Shown here: in pieces, positions 1 through 8,685 of the stretch
How the letters are laid out: each line of letters starts with the position of its first letter
Position numbering within the stretch: position 1 is the first letter of the stretch
Origin: Xiashengella succiniciproducens
GTDB lineage: Bacteria > Bacteroidota > Bacteroidia > Bacteroidales > Marinilabiliaceae
Reading direction: 5' to 3'
Length of the DNA stretch: 64,000 nucleotides
NCBI RefSeq assembly: GCF_023674465.1
Contig: NZ_CP098400.1
Span: forward strand, 1,640,801-1,704,800
Position numbers and translations under genes: made by a program
Notes under the pieces: generated by a model
The model's database searches: none
What the model was told of the DNA's origin: nothing
The model's input: only the letters and a program-made list of their open reading frames with translations

Positions 1-419
1 AAGGCAAAGCTTTGTCCATTCATCCCAGAGGCCATAATTGAAAGCAGGATGGAAGAAGGACCAACAAGAGGCACTACCTCAAAGCCATTGTCATGGGCCA
101 GTCTTACCAGTTCGGCACCCGGATCAGCAACTCCAGGACAGCCAGCCTCTGAAATCAGTCCCATGTCATGACCTTCCTTCATAGGCTTCAGATATCCTGT
201 CCATTCCTCTTCAGTGCTATGCTTGTTGAGAGTGTAAAACTGAGATCCGTCTATATCCATGTTCCTGTCAAGCAGTTTAAGATAACGTCTTGCATTTCTG
301 AGGTCTTCTACAACAAAGTGTTTTAGTGTTACTGCCCTTGCAGCAACAACCTCAGGTATTACATGGTTAGTTTCCTGAGAGCCGAGAGTATTGGGTATCA
401 GATAGAGTTTGCCTTTCAT
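1..419 (-). CDS. RsmI-like SAM-dependent methyltransferase (3' end cut by window edge)
   Basis: The reverse strand reads from an ATG at 419 and is open to the window edge, giving about 139 residues. The start MKGKLYLIPN and the later motif SEAGCPGVADPG match the tetrapyrrole-methylase superfamily branch that contains RsmI, the 16S rRNA C1402 2'-O-methyltransferase. The sequence seen covers the N-terminal half of the fold, including the glycine-rich loop around residues 95-105. A phylum-type promoter lies 20 bases upstream. Bacteroidota often carry a shorter RsmI paralogue next to the canonical one, so the exact rRNA target is not certain. The C-terminal half lies outside the window. Confidence 0.8.
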   Translation of the reverse strand, partial: MKGKLYLIPNTLGSQETNHVIPEVVAARAVTLKHFVVEDLRNARRYLKLLDRNMDIDGSQFYTLNKHSTEEEWTGYLKPMKEGHDMGLISEAGCPGVADPGAELVRLAHDNGFEVVPLVGPSSILLSIMASGMNGQSFA

Positions 420-438
420 TTTTGTCGTGTTTGGACAT

Positions 439-471
439 CAAAGATATTTCTTCTGTAGGGATGGCACCAAA
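439..471 (-). promoter_or_regulatory. Bacteroidota-type promoter for the RsmI-like gene
   Basis: Read on the minus strand, TATCTTTG (446-439) fits the -7 consensus TAnnTTTG. TTTG (471-468) lies 21 bases upstream as the -33 element. Together they place a transcription start about 10-15 bases before the ATG at 419. Confidence 0.5.
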
Positions 472-664
472 CTTTTGTGAGCGGAAATAAAGAGCGACCC
501 TTTGATATTAATATTCCTACCTGATTAACACCATGTTATTCCATACCTACCATATATCCGGCCAGTATGGATTGGCGTTTAGGATAAGTGGATACAAAAA
601 CCTTTATTTACTTTGAACTCATTCCAAAAAAAGCGATTTTTGCACCGCTTAAGGAGAAAACAAA

Positions 665-1324
665 ATGCGTAAACGACTATTTAACCTGCATACAATACTT
701 GAAAAGAGGGTTTTAACTGATTCAACCTTTGTACTGAAGTTTGAACGTAACGGACTTGAATTTGTGCCCGGTCAGCATATCCAGGTAGGACCGCCAAATG
801 GAATAAACACACGGGAGTATTCAATATATAGTGGAGTAGATGATGATTTCCTGGAAATTCTAGTAAGGGAGATTAGTCTGGGCCAGGTTTCCCCATCACT
901 AGCACGATTGAAAGCAGGTGACAGTGTTGTAGTAAATGATGCTGTGGGTTATTTTACCCTAAATGAGGCAGGCATACAGAAATCTAAGTTTCTGTTTATT
1001 GCAAGCGGAACCGGGATATCTCCATTTCACAGTTTTGTACGTTCCTACCCACATCTGGATTACAGGATTATACACGGAGTAAGATTTGCAACTGAGACTT
1101 ATGAGAAGAACAGTTATCCCAGAGACAGGTACTTTGCCTGCACCTCAAGAGATGCCAGTGGAGATTTTCATGGAAGGGTAACAGAGTACCTCAGTGAAAA
1201 CCCCGTAAGTCCCGATACTTTGTGTTATCTTTGCGGGAACTGTGATATGATACATGATGTGTTTGATATCCTTGAAAAACAAGGTGTTAATTCGGAAAAT
1301 GTATTCACGGAAGTATATTTTTAA
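665..1324 (+). CDS. Ferredoxin/flavodoxin-NADP reductase-like flavoprotein
   Basis: This is a 219-residue FNR-superfamily oxidoreductase. An FAD-binding beta barrel carries R50-E-Y-S53, the RxYS flavin motif. A nucleotide-binding half follows, with GTGISP at about 115-120, a CGNC segment near 190, and a C-terminal EVYF whose terminal aromatic would stack on the flavin. No iron-sulfur domain is attached, so it resembles stand-alone ferredoxin- or flavodoxin-NAD(P) reductases that move electrons between NAD(P)H and a small carrier. The start is supported by AAGGAG nine bases before the ATG. It appears monocistronic; the preceding gene is divergent. The physiological partner cannot be read from the sequence, although a flavodoxin-like gene lies at 62.8 kb. 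Confidence 0.8.
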   Translation: MRKRLFNLHTILEKRVLTDSTFVLKFERNGLEFVPGQHIQVGPPNGINTREYSIYSGVDDDFLEILVREISLGQVSPSLARLKAGDSVVVNDAVGYFTLNEAGIQKSKFLFIASGTGISPFHSFVRSYPHLDYRIIHGVRFATETYEKNSYPRDRYFACTSRDASGDFHGRVTEYLSENPVSPDTLCYLCGNCDMIHDVFDILEKQGVNSENVFTEVYF

Positions 1325-1463
1325 CATGGCAGAGTCTGTTTGACTTAGGAAAGTAGTTAGAAGCTCATACCTAAGGGACTAAGACCAGTCCGGATACGGG
1401 AAGCGCAGTTCACATAGTAAAATGTAGACTGCAGTGCAGATAAATTGACTTAGCATCAGGAAT

Positions 1464-2885
1464 ATGAAGTACCATTTAGTGATATTGGGTTGTCAGATGA
1501 ACCATGCCGACGCAGAACGCGTGCAGGCAATAATGGCAAAACTGGGTTATGTTCAGACTGAAAAGGAAGAGGATGCTGATATTATAGGAATAATAGCCTG
1601 TTCTGTCAGGCAGAAGGCCATAGACAAGGTATATTCAAAGATAGCAAAGTGGAACAAATGGAAGAATAAGAAGAATCTTATCACCTTTGTTTCTGGTTGT
1701 ATCCTGCCTGATGACCAGCAGAAATTCCTGAAGCTGTTTGACCTTGTCTTTGATATGAAGGAGCTGGCATCCTTCCCGGCAATGCTGAGTCAGTATGGTG
1801 TTACTACTCCCATATCCAATAATCCTGTAGTTGACTCTGAGGAGATGAAGGAAGTGGCCCGCCCGGCCACTCCGGCTGAGAAACTCAATTTTGCCGGACT
1901 AAAGCCAGTTTCCAAGGTAGCAGCACCTCCACAAACCTGGGAGGTGACTCCGATCTACAATAGTGATTTCGAGGCATTTATTCCCATACAAAACGGATGC
2001 AATAAGTTTTGCACCTTTTGTGCAGTTCCCTACACCCGCGGACGTGAGGTAAGTCGTCACTCTGTAGATATCCTTGAGGAAGCAAAGCATCTGATAGCAC
2101 GTGGATACAAGAGTATCACCCTGCTTGGTCAGAATGTAAACTCCTATGGTCTGGACAAGAAGGGTGCTGAATTAAGTTTTGCAGAACTTATAGACCAGCT
2201 TGGAGAGATGGCCGATAATTCAGGCAGGGAGGTATGGATTTACTTTACCTCTCCGCACCCCAGGGATATGAAGCGTGATGTAATTGAAGCCATTGCAAGG
2301 AGACGTTCACTTGCCAAGCAGATACACCTGCCGGTTCAGTCGGGCGACGACAAGGTTTTAATAAGGATGAACCGTAAGCACAGCATGGACCGCTACCGTG
2401 AGGTAGTAGGCTGGATCAGGGAGTTAGTTCCACAGGCCACACTCTTTACCGACATTATAGTTGGCTTTACCGGGGAGACTGATGAGCAGTTTGAAAACAC
2501 CCGTAAGGCAATGTACGAGTTTAAATATAACATGGCCTATATTGCAATGTATTCACCTCGTCCCGGTGCGGCATCCTATGCCTGGGCTGACGATGTAGCC
2601 ATTGCAGTAAAAAAACAGCGTTATGCAGTGCTTAGCAGGGATCTTGAGAAGGTAGCCATAGAATATACAAAACACCTGAAGGATAAAACAGTTCGTGTGT
2701 TAGTACGAGGAACGGACCGTAAGGAAGGGTATCTGAGCGGTCACACAGAAGGCAAGATAATAGTGCGCTTTCAATCGGATGACATGAGTCTGGTTGGAAA
2801 GTTTGTTGATGTAAGGATTGATTCGGTACGACCCTTTAGTGCTGAAGGCGAGTTAGTTGGAGTGGAAGCTTTACAGCTTGGATAA
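1464..2885 (+). CDS. MiaB-like radical SAM methylthiotransferase
   Basis: The 473-residue protein has the three-part methylthiotransferase layout. An N-terminal UPF0004 domain carries cluster cysteines C10, C46 and C79. A radical SAM domain has CxxxCxxC at C179, C183 and C186. A C-terminal TRAM-like region spans about 405-470. The family inserts a methylthio group into tRNA or ribosomal protein S12. The GCQMN and CSVRQKA motifs fit MiaB, which makes ms2i6A37, better than RimO or MtaB. However, the IACSVR context and the long linker (about 100-165) are unusual. It sits 25 bases before mtaB and is probably cotranscribed with it. It could be the only MiaB or an extra paralogue. Confidence 0.8.
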   Translation: MKYHLVILGCQMNHADAERVQAIMAKLGYVQTEKEEDADIIGIIACSVRQKAIDKVYSKIAKWNKWKNKKNLITFVSGCILPDDQQKFLKLFDLVFDMKELASFPAMLSQYGVTTPISNNPVVDSEEMKEVARPATPAEKLNFAGLKPVSKVAAPPQTWEVTPIYNSDFEAFIPIQNGCNKFCTFCAVPYTRGREVSRHSVDILEEAKHLIARGYKSITLLGQNVNSYGLDKKGAELSFAELIDQLGEMADNSGREVWIYFTSPHPRDMKRDVIEAIARRRSLAKQIHLPVQSGDDKVLIRMNRKHSMDRYREVVGWIRELVPQATLFTDIIVGFTGETDEQFENTRKAMYEFKYNMAYIAMYSPRPGAASYAWADDVAIAVKKQRYAVLSRDLEKVAIEYTKHLKDKTVRVLVRGTDRKEGYLSGHTEGKIIVRFQSDDMSLVGKFVDVRIDSVRPFSAEGELVGVEALQLG

Positions 2886-2910
2886 GCTTTAAAATAAGGA
2901 AGGCTGAATA

Positions 2911-4155
2911 ATGAAAGTAGCATTTAGAACCCTGGGATGCAGGCTCAACCAGTATGAGATGGATGCACTTGCTGCCCAGTTTAAGGATAACGGATACGAG
3001 GTCTCCGAGCAGGAACATAACGCTGATATAGTAGTTGTAAACACCTGTACGGTAACCAACCAGAGTAATCAGAAGTCAAGACAAGCCATAAGTCACGCTA
3101 CACGAGTAAATCCGGGTGCCAGGATGATCATAACAGGCTGCATGACAGAGAGTCATGCAGGCCAGTTGCAGCAGAAATTTCCCAATGCTACAATAATAAA
3201 CAACAAGGCCAAGAGCGCCATTTTTCATTCGGTAGACTCACTGTTGAAGGGTGGTTCACCAGTACTTTCAGACAAAGATTTCGACCTTTTCAGTTATCAG
3301 TCCTTTACTGAGATGTTTCATACCCGCAGCCTGGTCAAGATACAGGATGGCTGCGATAACTTCTGTACCTTCTGTATCATCCCCTTTGTAAGGGGGCGGG
3401 CTATAAGCAGGCCTTCCGAAAAAGTACTCGAGAATGTGAGGGATGTGGTTGCAAAAGGTGCAAAGGAAATAGTACTGACCGGGGTTAATATCAGCAGGTA
3501 TAACCATGAGGGATTGGGATTTTCAGGTTTGCTTGAACAAATACTTGATGTTGAAGGGGATTTCAGGGTAAGGATTTCGTCTATCGAACCAGACCGCTTT
3601 AATGACCATTTCTTCAGTCTTGTAGGGCATCCCAAACTGGCACCTCACCTTCACCTGTGCCTGCAAAGCGGAAGTGACCGTATCCTGCTGCAGATGCGCA
3701 GGATGTACTCTGTGAAGGATTTCATGAAAATAGTTGAAAACGTAAGGAAAAAGGATCCTCTGTTTAACTTTACCACAGATGTTATAGTCGGTTTCCCCGG
3801 GGAAACCGAACAGGAATTTGCCGATACGATGAAACTTTCCAAGGAGGTCGGTTTTGGCCATATGCATATTTTCAAGTATTCAGTAAGGCAGAATACAAGG
3901 GCTGCAAGGATGCCGGAACAAGTCAACGAGAAGATCAAGACTGAGAGAAGCCGCAGGATGCATGAACTGGCTGCTAAACTTCAAAAAGACTACAGAGCCG
4001 CTTTTGATAATACTGAGCAACGTATCCTTGTTGAAAAGTGGGAGAATGGCATGGCGTCAGGCTATAATGGCTACTATGTTCCCATGCAGTTCGCCAGTGA
4101 AAACAAGAAACGCAACCGCTTTGAGACTGTACTTGCAAGGGTAAAGGATTTCTGA
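2911..4155 (+). CDS. mtaB: MtaB-type tRNA threonylcarbamoyladenosine methylthiotransferase
   Basis: MtaB converts t6A37 to ms2t6A37 in ANN-decoding tRNAs, using two iron-sulfur clusters and SAM. The 414-residue protein shows the diagnostic LGCRLNQYE start and NTCTVTNQ motif. Domain cysteines are C10, C46 and C77, and the radical SAM cysteines are C148, C152 and C155 in CDNFCTFC. SGSD and the IVGFPGET motif follow, as in the family, and a TRAM domain closes the protein. Length and start are typical. It follows the MiaB-like gene with a 25-base gap, which makes a two-gene tRNA thiomethylation unit. Confidence in family is high; the specific tRNA substrate is inferred from motif class. Confidence 0.9.
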   Translation: MKVAFRTLGCRLNQYEMDALAAQFKDNGYEVSEQEHNADIVVVNTCTVTNQSNQKSRQAISHATRVNPGARMIITGCMTESHAGQLQQKFPNATIINNKAKSAIFHSVDSLLKGGSPVLSDKDFDLFSYQSFTEMFHTRSLVKIQDGCDNFCTFCIIPFVRGRAISRPSEKVLENVRDVVAKGAKEIVLTGVNISRYNHEGLGFSGLLEQILDVEGDFRVRISSIEPDRFNDHFFSLVGHPKLAPHLHLCLQSGSDRILLQMRRMYSVKDFMKIVENVRKKDPLFNFTTDVIVGFPGETEQEFADTMKLSKEVGFGHMHIFKYSVRQNTRAARMPEQVNEKIKTERSRRMHELAAKLQKDYRAAFDNTEQRILVEKWENGMASGYNGYYVPMQFASENKKRNRFETVLARVKDF

Positions 4156-4333
4156 CAGGGACATTTAGGTTACAAGAAAATCGAAGATTTAGTTTTCTTC
4201 ATCAGAGCTGCACTTTTGCGTTATCGTACCATGGCTCATTAGTCCCTCAAGTACAATTCTCCACAGTAAAAATTAAGCACTAGCTGAACAGATTTAGGGA
4301 TAATCTTGTAATTTAGCCTGAAACGCTGGCTTT

Positions 4334-5104
4334 GTGAAACTAAGAGTTACTGTATTGGGATCGGGAACTTCTTTGGGGGTTCCCATGATTGCCTGTCGTT
4401 GCAAGGTTTGCACCTCAGGTAATCCGAAAGATAAAAGGCTTAGACCTTCCGTATTAATTCAGGTCGGAGATAAGAATATAGTAATCGACATTGGTCCTGA
4501 TTTCAGGATGCAGATGCTAAACAACGATATCAGACATGTGGACGGGATACTGATGACCCATTCACATCGCGACCATACTGCAGGTTTGGACGATCTGAGA
4601 GCCTTCAACTGGTTAAACAAAAAGGCTGTGCGTATGTATGCCGAACAACCCGTCATAGAGGTACTAAAGCATGATTTCTGGTATGCATTTACCGAGACTA
4701 AGTTTGAAGGCCTTCCTGATATAGAATTTCAAGCAATTGATGATAAGCCGTTTACAATGGAAGGTGTTGAAATAGTACCTGTCAGGCTTATGCATCATAG
4801 GTTACCTGTCCTTGGATACAGAGTGGGGGATTTTAGTTACCTGACCGACACTAATTTTGTACCACATGATGAATACGCCAAGCTAAAAGGGACAAAAGTG
4901 CTGATAGTTGACGGACTGCGCTTTGAGGAGCATATATCGCATTTCAACATTAAGCAGGCACTTGAGCTCATTGAAGAGATCAGACCGGAGAAGGCTTATA
5001 TCACGCATATAAGTCACCAACTGGGCCTCCATGACGAAATAAATGCAAAGCTTCCGGCTAATGTCGAATTGGCTTATGACGGTTTGGTACTAGATCTTAA
5101 CTGA
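4334..5104 (+). CDS. PhnP-like metallo-beta-lactamase-fold hydrolase
   Basis: A 256-residue MBL-fold protein with the metal motif H76-x-H78-x-D80-H81 (THSHRDH), further ligands in the DTNF and ITHISH regions, and an N-terminal CRCKVC triad (C21, C23, C26). That cysteine triad is the structural zinc site of PhnP, the phosphoribosyl 1,2-cyclic phosphate phosphodiesterase of phosphonate breakdown. No other phn gene is present, and such stand-alone homologues in Bacteroidota have unknown substrates, probably cyclic phosphodiesters. The start is GTG. The 3' end overlaps the convergent nicotinamidase-like gene by eight bases. Confidence 0.8.
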   Translation: MKLRVTVLGSGTSLGVPMIACRCKVCTSGNPKDKRLRPSVLIQVGDKNIVIDIGPDFRMQMLNNDIRHVDGILMTHSHRDHTAGLDDLRAFNWLNKKAVRMYAEQPVIEVLKHDFWYAFTETKFEGLPDIEFQAIDDKPFTMEGVEIVPVRLMHHRLPVLGYRVGDFSYLTDTNFVPHDEYAKLKGTKVLIVDGLRFEEHISHFNIKQALELIEEIRPEKAYITHISHQLGLHDEINAKLPANVELAYDGLVLDLN

Positions 5105-5705
5105 TCTCTGATGAGGAAATAATATGAACACCACGTTTTTCGAGATCCTCAAAGGCTTTCAATGTGTCAGCATTATCCATACCCCTTGTTGCATCTGTTA
5201 GAACGTAGGTTTCATAGCCAAGGAGAACAGCATCCTTTGCTGTATTGTAAACACCTCGGTCAGCCGCCAGACCACAGATATAAACAGCAGCTATGCCATT
5301 CCTTCTGAGATAGGCATGAAGTCCGGTTTCCTTCATATGACCATTATCATAAAAGCCACTGTAGGAGTCAATATCCGGGTCACTGCCCTTGAAGATAAAG
5401 TTGCTTATCAGTGCCTGATTAAGCAAGGGCGAGATTTCAGCACCGGGACTCCCCTGAATGCAGTGATCCGGCCATAGAGTTTGGTTCTGACCAGCCAGTT
5501 TGATTACATCACCCGGTTTACGACCGTCATGATTGGATGCCAGGCAACCATGGTTGACAGGGTGCCAGTCACGGGTTGCTACAATAATCCTGAAGTACTT
5601 CTGAATATTGTTTATAACCGGTATTATCTCGTCACCTCCGGGAACTTGCATTGGTCCACCTGGAAGATAGTCGTTTTGAAGATCTAGAATTATTAAGGCT
5701 TTCAT
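5097..5705 (-). CDS. Nicotinamidase/isochorismatase-family protein lacking the nucleophilic cysteine
   Basis: The 202-residue product aligns along its whole length with PncA-type nicotinamidases, which deamidate nicotinamide to nicotinate for NAD salvage. Catalytic D8 (LDLQND) and K106 (FKGSD) and metal ligands D46, H48 (RDWHP) and H81 are present. At the nucleophile position, where the family has DxCV, the protein reads D149-R-G151-V; the glycine codon is at 5255-5253. The nearby C144 is too early to replace it. The start is the internal ATG at 5705, because AAAAGGAGGG precedes it and family homology begins there. The promoter is intact. It may be an inactive or repurposed homologue, or hold a local sequence error. 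Confidence 0.8.
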   Translation of the reverse strand: MKALIILDLQNDYLPGGPMQVPGGDEIIPVINNIQKYFRIIVATRDWHPVNHGCLASNHDGRKPGDVIKLAGQNQTLWPDHCIQGSPGAEISPLLNQALISNFIFKGSDPDIDSYSGFYDNGHMKETGLHAYLRRNGIAAVYICGLAADRGVYNTAKDAVLLGYETYVLTDATRGMDNADTLKAFEDLEKRGVHIISSSEIS

Positions 5706-5738
5706 TTCGGTCAAACCCTCCTTTTCTGAAGTATTTAA

Positions 5739-5770
5739 CAAATATAAGCGGAAAGGTCTTATCCAGCAAA
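5739..5770 (-). promoter_or_regulatory. Bacteroidota-type promoter for the nicotinamidase-like gene
   Basis: On the minus strand TTTG (5770-5767) and TATATTTG (5746-5739) are separated by 20 bases, matching the TTTG / TAnnTTTG consensus. The start codon lies 34 bases downstream. The intact promoter argues that the gene is expressed despite its missing active-site cysteine. Confidence 0.6.
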
Positions 5771-5854
5771 AAAGAACTGTAATATTAGTACATCCATTCA
5801 GTAAGCCCGGAAATAAAGGTCTATCCAGATATTTAAATGCAAACTATTCCAGAT

Positions 5855-6853
5855 TCAGAAATGGCTAAAACCTTTTCCGGGACCTTTTGCAAGAACTTTA
5901 CCATCCTTTTTCCAGGTCAATTCACTGCCATCTGTAATTTGTCCAATAGGATAGAGGCAGGTTGAAAACTCCCGTGAATATGCTTTAGCAACAGAATCAA
6001 AGAGATCCTTACTAATAGTCAGCAGGAGGCAGTAATCTTCACCTCCGGAAGTCGCAAAATAATACGGGTCTAACTGTCTGTCACTACAAAAAGTTCTGAG
6101 TTCATCTGAGAGAGGAAGGCCATTCAGGTCTATGACTGCTCCCTTACCTGATCTGTTAAGGATATGGCCAATATCAGACGCAATACCATCACTTACATCC
6201 ATCATACAATTTACCCCATCCTGAGTGGCAAGCCAGCTTCCTTCTTTAACGCAGGGCTCCGGTTTGGTGTGTTTTGCAACAAGTTGCTCATTTACTCCTT
6301 CACACCCCAAACTGTTAAGCAGAATATGAAGTCCGGCAGCTGAATCACCCAATTTGCCAGTAACAGCCACTATATCTCCGGTTTGGGCCCCTGAACGAAG
6401 ACGAGCTCTGCCTTTGGCAACCTTACCAAGGATGGTAACGCTAATAACCAGCTTCTCACCAGAGCGGGTTGTATCACCACCCATAAGAGGAACAGCGAAT
6501 CTGCGGCTCAAATCATGGTATCCGTCAAGCAGACAGTCCATATACTCAAGGTCCAGATCAGGCGGAATTGCCAGTGACAAAAATGAAGCAACAGGACTGC
6601 CTCCCATAGCGGCAATATCGCTTAGATTAACGGCCAGTGACTTATATCCAAGGTCATAAGAGCTAATCTTGTCCCGTAGAAAATGTACATCCTCCACTAG
6701 CATATCGGTACTTACCACAAGTTCACCGTCCCCTTCCACTGGAATCACCGCACAGTCATCTCCAATGCCTGTGCTCCCGGGTCCGAGAAGGTCGTCAAAC
6801 TTACCGGAAAACCTTTTGATAAAGCCAAATTCCCCTATTGAAGATAAATTCAT
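5855..6853 (-). CDS. thiL: Thiamine-monophosphate kinase
   Basis: ThiL phosphorylates thiamine monophosphate to thiamine diphosphate, the last step of cofactor synthesis, with ATP and several magnesium ions. The 332-residue protein has GIGDDCA at 29-35, STDMLVEDVHF at 48-58, the DIAAMGG segment, GGDTTRS and a C-terminal SGGEDYCLL motif, all characteristic of the PurM/ThiL superfamily. Length is normal. It stands alone between two other minus-strand genes, with no thiamine riboswitch visible upstream. Thiamine diphosphate would serve the E1 enzyme encoded at 60.7 kb. Confidence 0.93.
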   Translation of the reverse strand: MNLSSIGEFGFIKRFSGKFDDLLGPGSTGIGDDCAVIPVEGDGELVVSTDMLVEDVHFLRDKISSYDLGYKSLAVNLSDIAAMGGSPVASFLSLAIPPDLDLEYMDCLLDGYHDLSRRFAVPLMGGDTTRSGEKLVISVTILGKVAKGRARLRSGAQTGDIVAVTGKLGDSAAGLHILLNSLGCEGVNEQLVAKHTKPEPCVKEGSWLATQDGVNCMMDVSDGIASDIGHILNRSGKGAVIDLNGLPLSDELRTFCSDRQLDPYYFATSGGEDYCLLLTISKDLFDSVAKAYSREFSTCLYPIGQITDGSELTWKKDGKVLAKGPGKGFSHF

Positions 6854-6871
6854 ATATCAGACTTTGAGTTG

Positions 6872-6879
6872 CAAAAATA
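6872..6879 (-). promoter_or_regulatory. Possible -7 element for thiL
   Basis: TATTTTTG on the minus strand fits TAnnTTTG and lies 19 bases before the thiL ATG, which would leave a very short leader. A TTTG lies only 12 bases further upstream, closer than usual. Confidence 0.3.
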
Positions 6880-6892
6880 GGGAAAATAAAGC

Positions 6893-6923
6893 AAAAAGGC
6901 CTTGAATCCGAAGATTCAAGGCC
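6893..6923 (-). terminator. Intrinsic terminator of the C69 dipeptidase gene
   Basis: A perfect 11-bp stem (6898-6908 with 6913-6923) closes on a four-base loop. On the minus strand it is followed by a T run (6897-6893). It lies 29 bases after the dipeptidase stop and separates that gene from thiL. Confidence 0.85.
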
Positions 6924-6951
6924 GTGTATTTAAGTAAGCCTAAAGGATGGA

Positions 6952-8613
6952 CTAGTAGTACTTTTTGTCAAGTACTTTTAGACGATCCTTAGTCTCTTCA
7001 ACAATTCTTTTGTAGTAATCCTGGCTGTAACCGGGGAATTCTGCATGTGCAGGATTACCATGTTCATTTCTCAGAAAAACACCATTCTTTTCAGGATGCA
7101 GGTTACCATCGAGATACTTAACCATCAGGAATTCACCAAGTTTCTTCCATTTATCAACAGTCTGGCGTGACTGTTCATGGCTATAGTCAGTTAGAAAGGC
7201 CTTAGCATATTCAGGATTGGCCTTATACAATTTGGCAGCTGCCTCATCGATAATGGGACCGTAGAGTTCAAACTTATCTTCAAGTTCTGTCTGAACCTTG
7301 CGGATATCTGTAATCATGTGGCTGTAGCGGTTGTAAGCCTGATTGGCAACCCAGTTGAATACCCAGAAAGCAGAATTCCATGAGAAAGTGAGCAGATCAG
7401 CCTCACCCTGAGCATAGTTTTCAGGAATAGAGGTCATACCCATGTACATCGGCACAAAAACGGTCATATTGGCATCATCAACACCAAACCAAAGGATACC
7501 TCCTACAGGATTTGGAAGCCAGCTACGCATCTGTGCAACAAAGGTAAAGCCTGTCTGCTGCGTTGCAATGGCACGTTCATTAAAGTAAGTCTCACCGTCA
7601 ACTTCCCATGTCAGAGGTCTCCAGCGATAAGGAGCAGAGTAGGGACCTGCGCCCGGATCCTGTGACATTGAAAGGGGAGTGCCTTCATAGGTGTCACGCA
7701 TAATGTTTTGTACATCCCTTACGCTTACCTTCTTTTCAGGCTTAATAAACAAAGGAAGTCTTTCATCAGATTTGCCCAAAGCGAAATCAACATACTTGTC
7801 CATTTCCGAGTTTACATTTCGGAAGGCACTCCAAACACGGGCTTCGCAGAAGCGAACCGCTTCGAAGTCAAGAGGAGCGTATGCATCTGCAAAACTGAAT
7901 TCATCATCCTTACCATCAAAGTATCCCTTTTCACTGGCAAACTTTATAACATCCTTTGAATACATCACATTCTCCTTATCCTTACGGTTGAAGGTTGTGA
8001 TACGTGCCTGGTTGGCGTGAGCTGACACATAACCGTCAGGGATTCTTACAGCAACCCATACAGTTCCCTTATTTTCACTACCCTTGCCAATCATTTCAAG
8101 GATCCATACTTCATTGGGATCAGCGATTGAGAAGGATTCTCCCGAACTGTAATAGCCGTATTGTTCAGTCAGATCGGCCATAATGCTGATAGCTTCACGT
8201 GCGGTACGAGCTCTCTGCAGAGTAATATAGATAAGACTTCCGTAATCAATAATACCTGTTGTGTCAACCAGTTCGCTTCGTCCGCCGAAAGTTGTTTCGG
8301 CTATTGTAAGCTGGTGTTCATTCATATTGCCAATAACAGTATAGGTCTTCCTTGCCTGTGGTATCTGACCAAGGTATTTACCGGTATCCCATTCATAAAC
8401 GTTTAGCATCTCACCCTCAGGCCATTCCCTTCCGGGCCAGTAATATAGTTCACCATACAGATCATGCGAATCCGCTGAATAAGAAATTATGGTTGAACCG
8501 TCAACCGAGGCTCCCTTTGTAACCAGCACATTTGTGCAGGCCTCACTAGTGTTAAATCCTCCCGTCACTCCAACAGTCAGAAGGAGAATAGCAAAAGCTC
8601 TTTTTCCAATCAT
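6952..8613 (-). CDS. Secreted C69-family dipeptidase
   Basis: The 553-residue precursor starts with a signal peptide (hydrophobic stretch about 5-20) and continues EAC26TNVLV. In peptidase family C69 (N-terminal nucleophile dipeptidases, PepD type) the cysteine exposed by cleavage is the catalytic residue, so C26 would become the first residue of the mature enzyme. The DGSTIISYSADSH, AETTFGG and GYYSSGESF segments are typical of the family, and length matches. It probably acts in the periplasm or at the cell surface on dipeptides from protein degradation, in line with an amino-acid-fermenting life. It is transcribed alone, with a terminator after it. Confidence 0.87.
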   Translation of the reverse strand: MIGKRAFAILLLTVGVTGGFNTSEACTNVLVTKGASVDGSTIISYSADSHDLYGELYYWPGREWPEGEMLNVYEWDTGKYLGQIPQARKTYTVIGNMNEHQLTIAETTFGGRSELVDTTGIIDYGSLIYITLQRARTAREAISIMADLTEQYGYYSSGESFSIADPNEVWILEMIGKGSENKGTVWVAVRIPDGYVSAHANQARITTFNRKDKENVMYSKDVIKFASEKGYFDGKDDEFSFADAYAPLDFEAVRFCEARVWSAFRNVNSEMDKYVDFALGKSDERLPLFIKPEKKVSVRDVQNIMRDTYEGTPLSMSQDPGAGPYSAPYRWRPLTWEVDGETYFNERAIATQQTGFTFVAQMRSWLPNPVGGILWFGVDDANMTVFVPMYMGMTSIPENYAQGEADLLTFSWNSAFWVFNWVANQAYNRYSHMITDIRKVQTELEDKFELYGPIIDEAAAKLYKANPEYAKAFLTDYSHEQSRQTVDKWKKLGEFLMVKYLDGNLHPEKNGVFLRNEHGNPAHAEFPGYSQDYYKRIVEETKDRLKVLDKKYY

Positions 8614-8645
8614 ATTTATTATAGTGTTAGCAATTCTAATTCGTA

Positions 8646-8653
8646 CAAATATA
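8646..8653 (-). promoter_or_regulatory. Possible -7 element for the C69 dipeptidase gene
   Basis: TATATTTG on the minus strand is a perfect TAnnTTTG match 33 bases before the ATG. No TTG is seen at the expected -33 distance. Confidence 0.35.
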
Positions 8654-8685
8654 TCTTTTTTCCCTAAGCATTCTAATGATTACAG

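Noticed and set aside
6854-6897. Thiamine riboswitch before thiL
   Set aside because: The gap is too short and none of the conserved THI-box sequences is visible.
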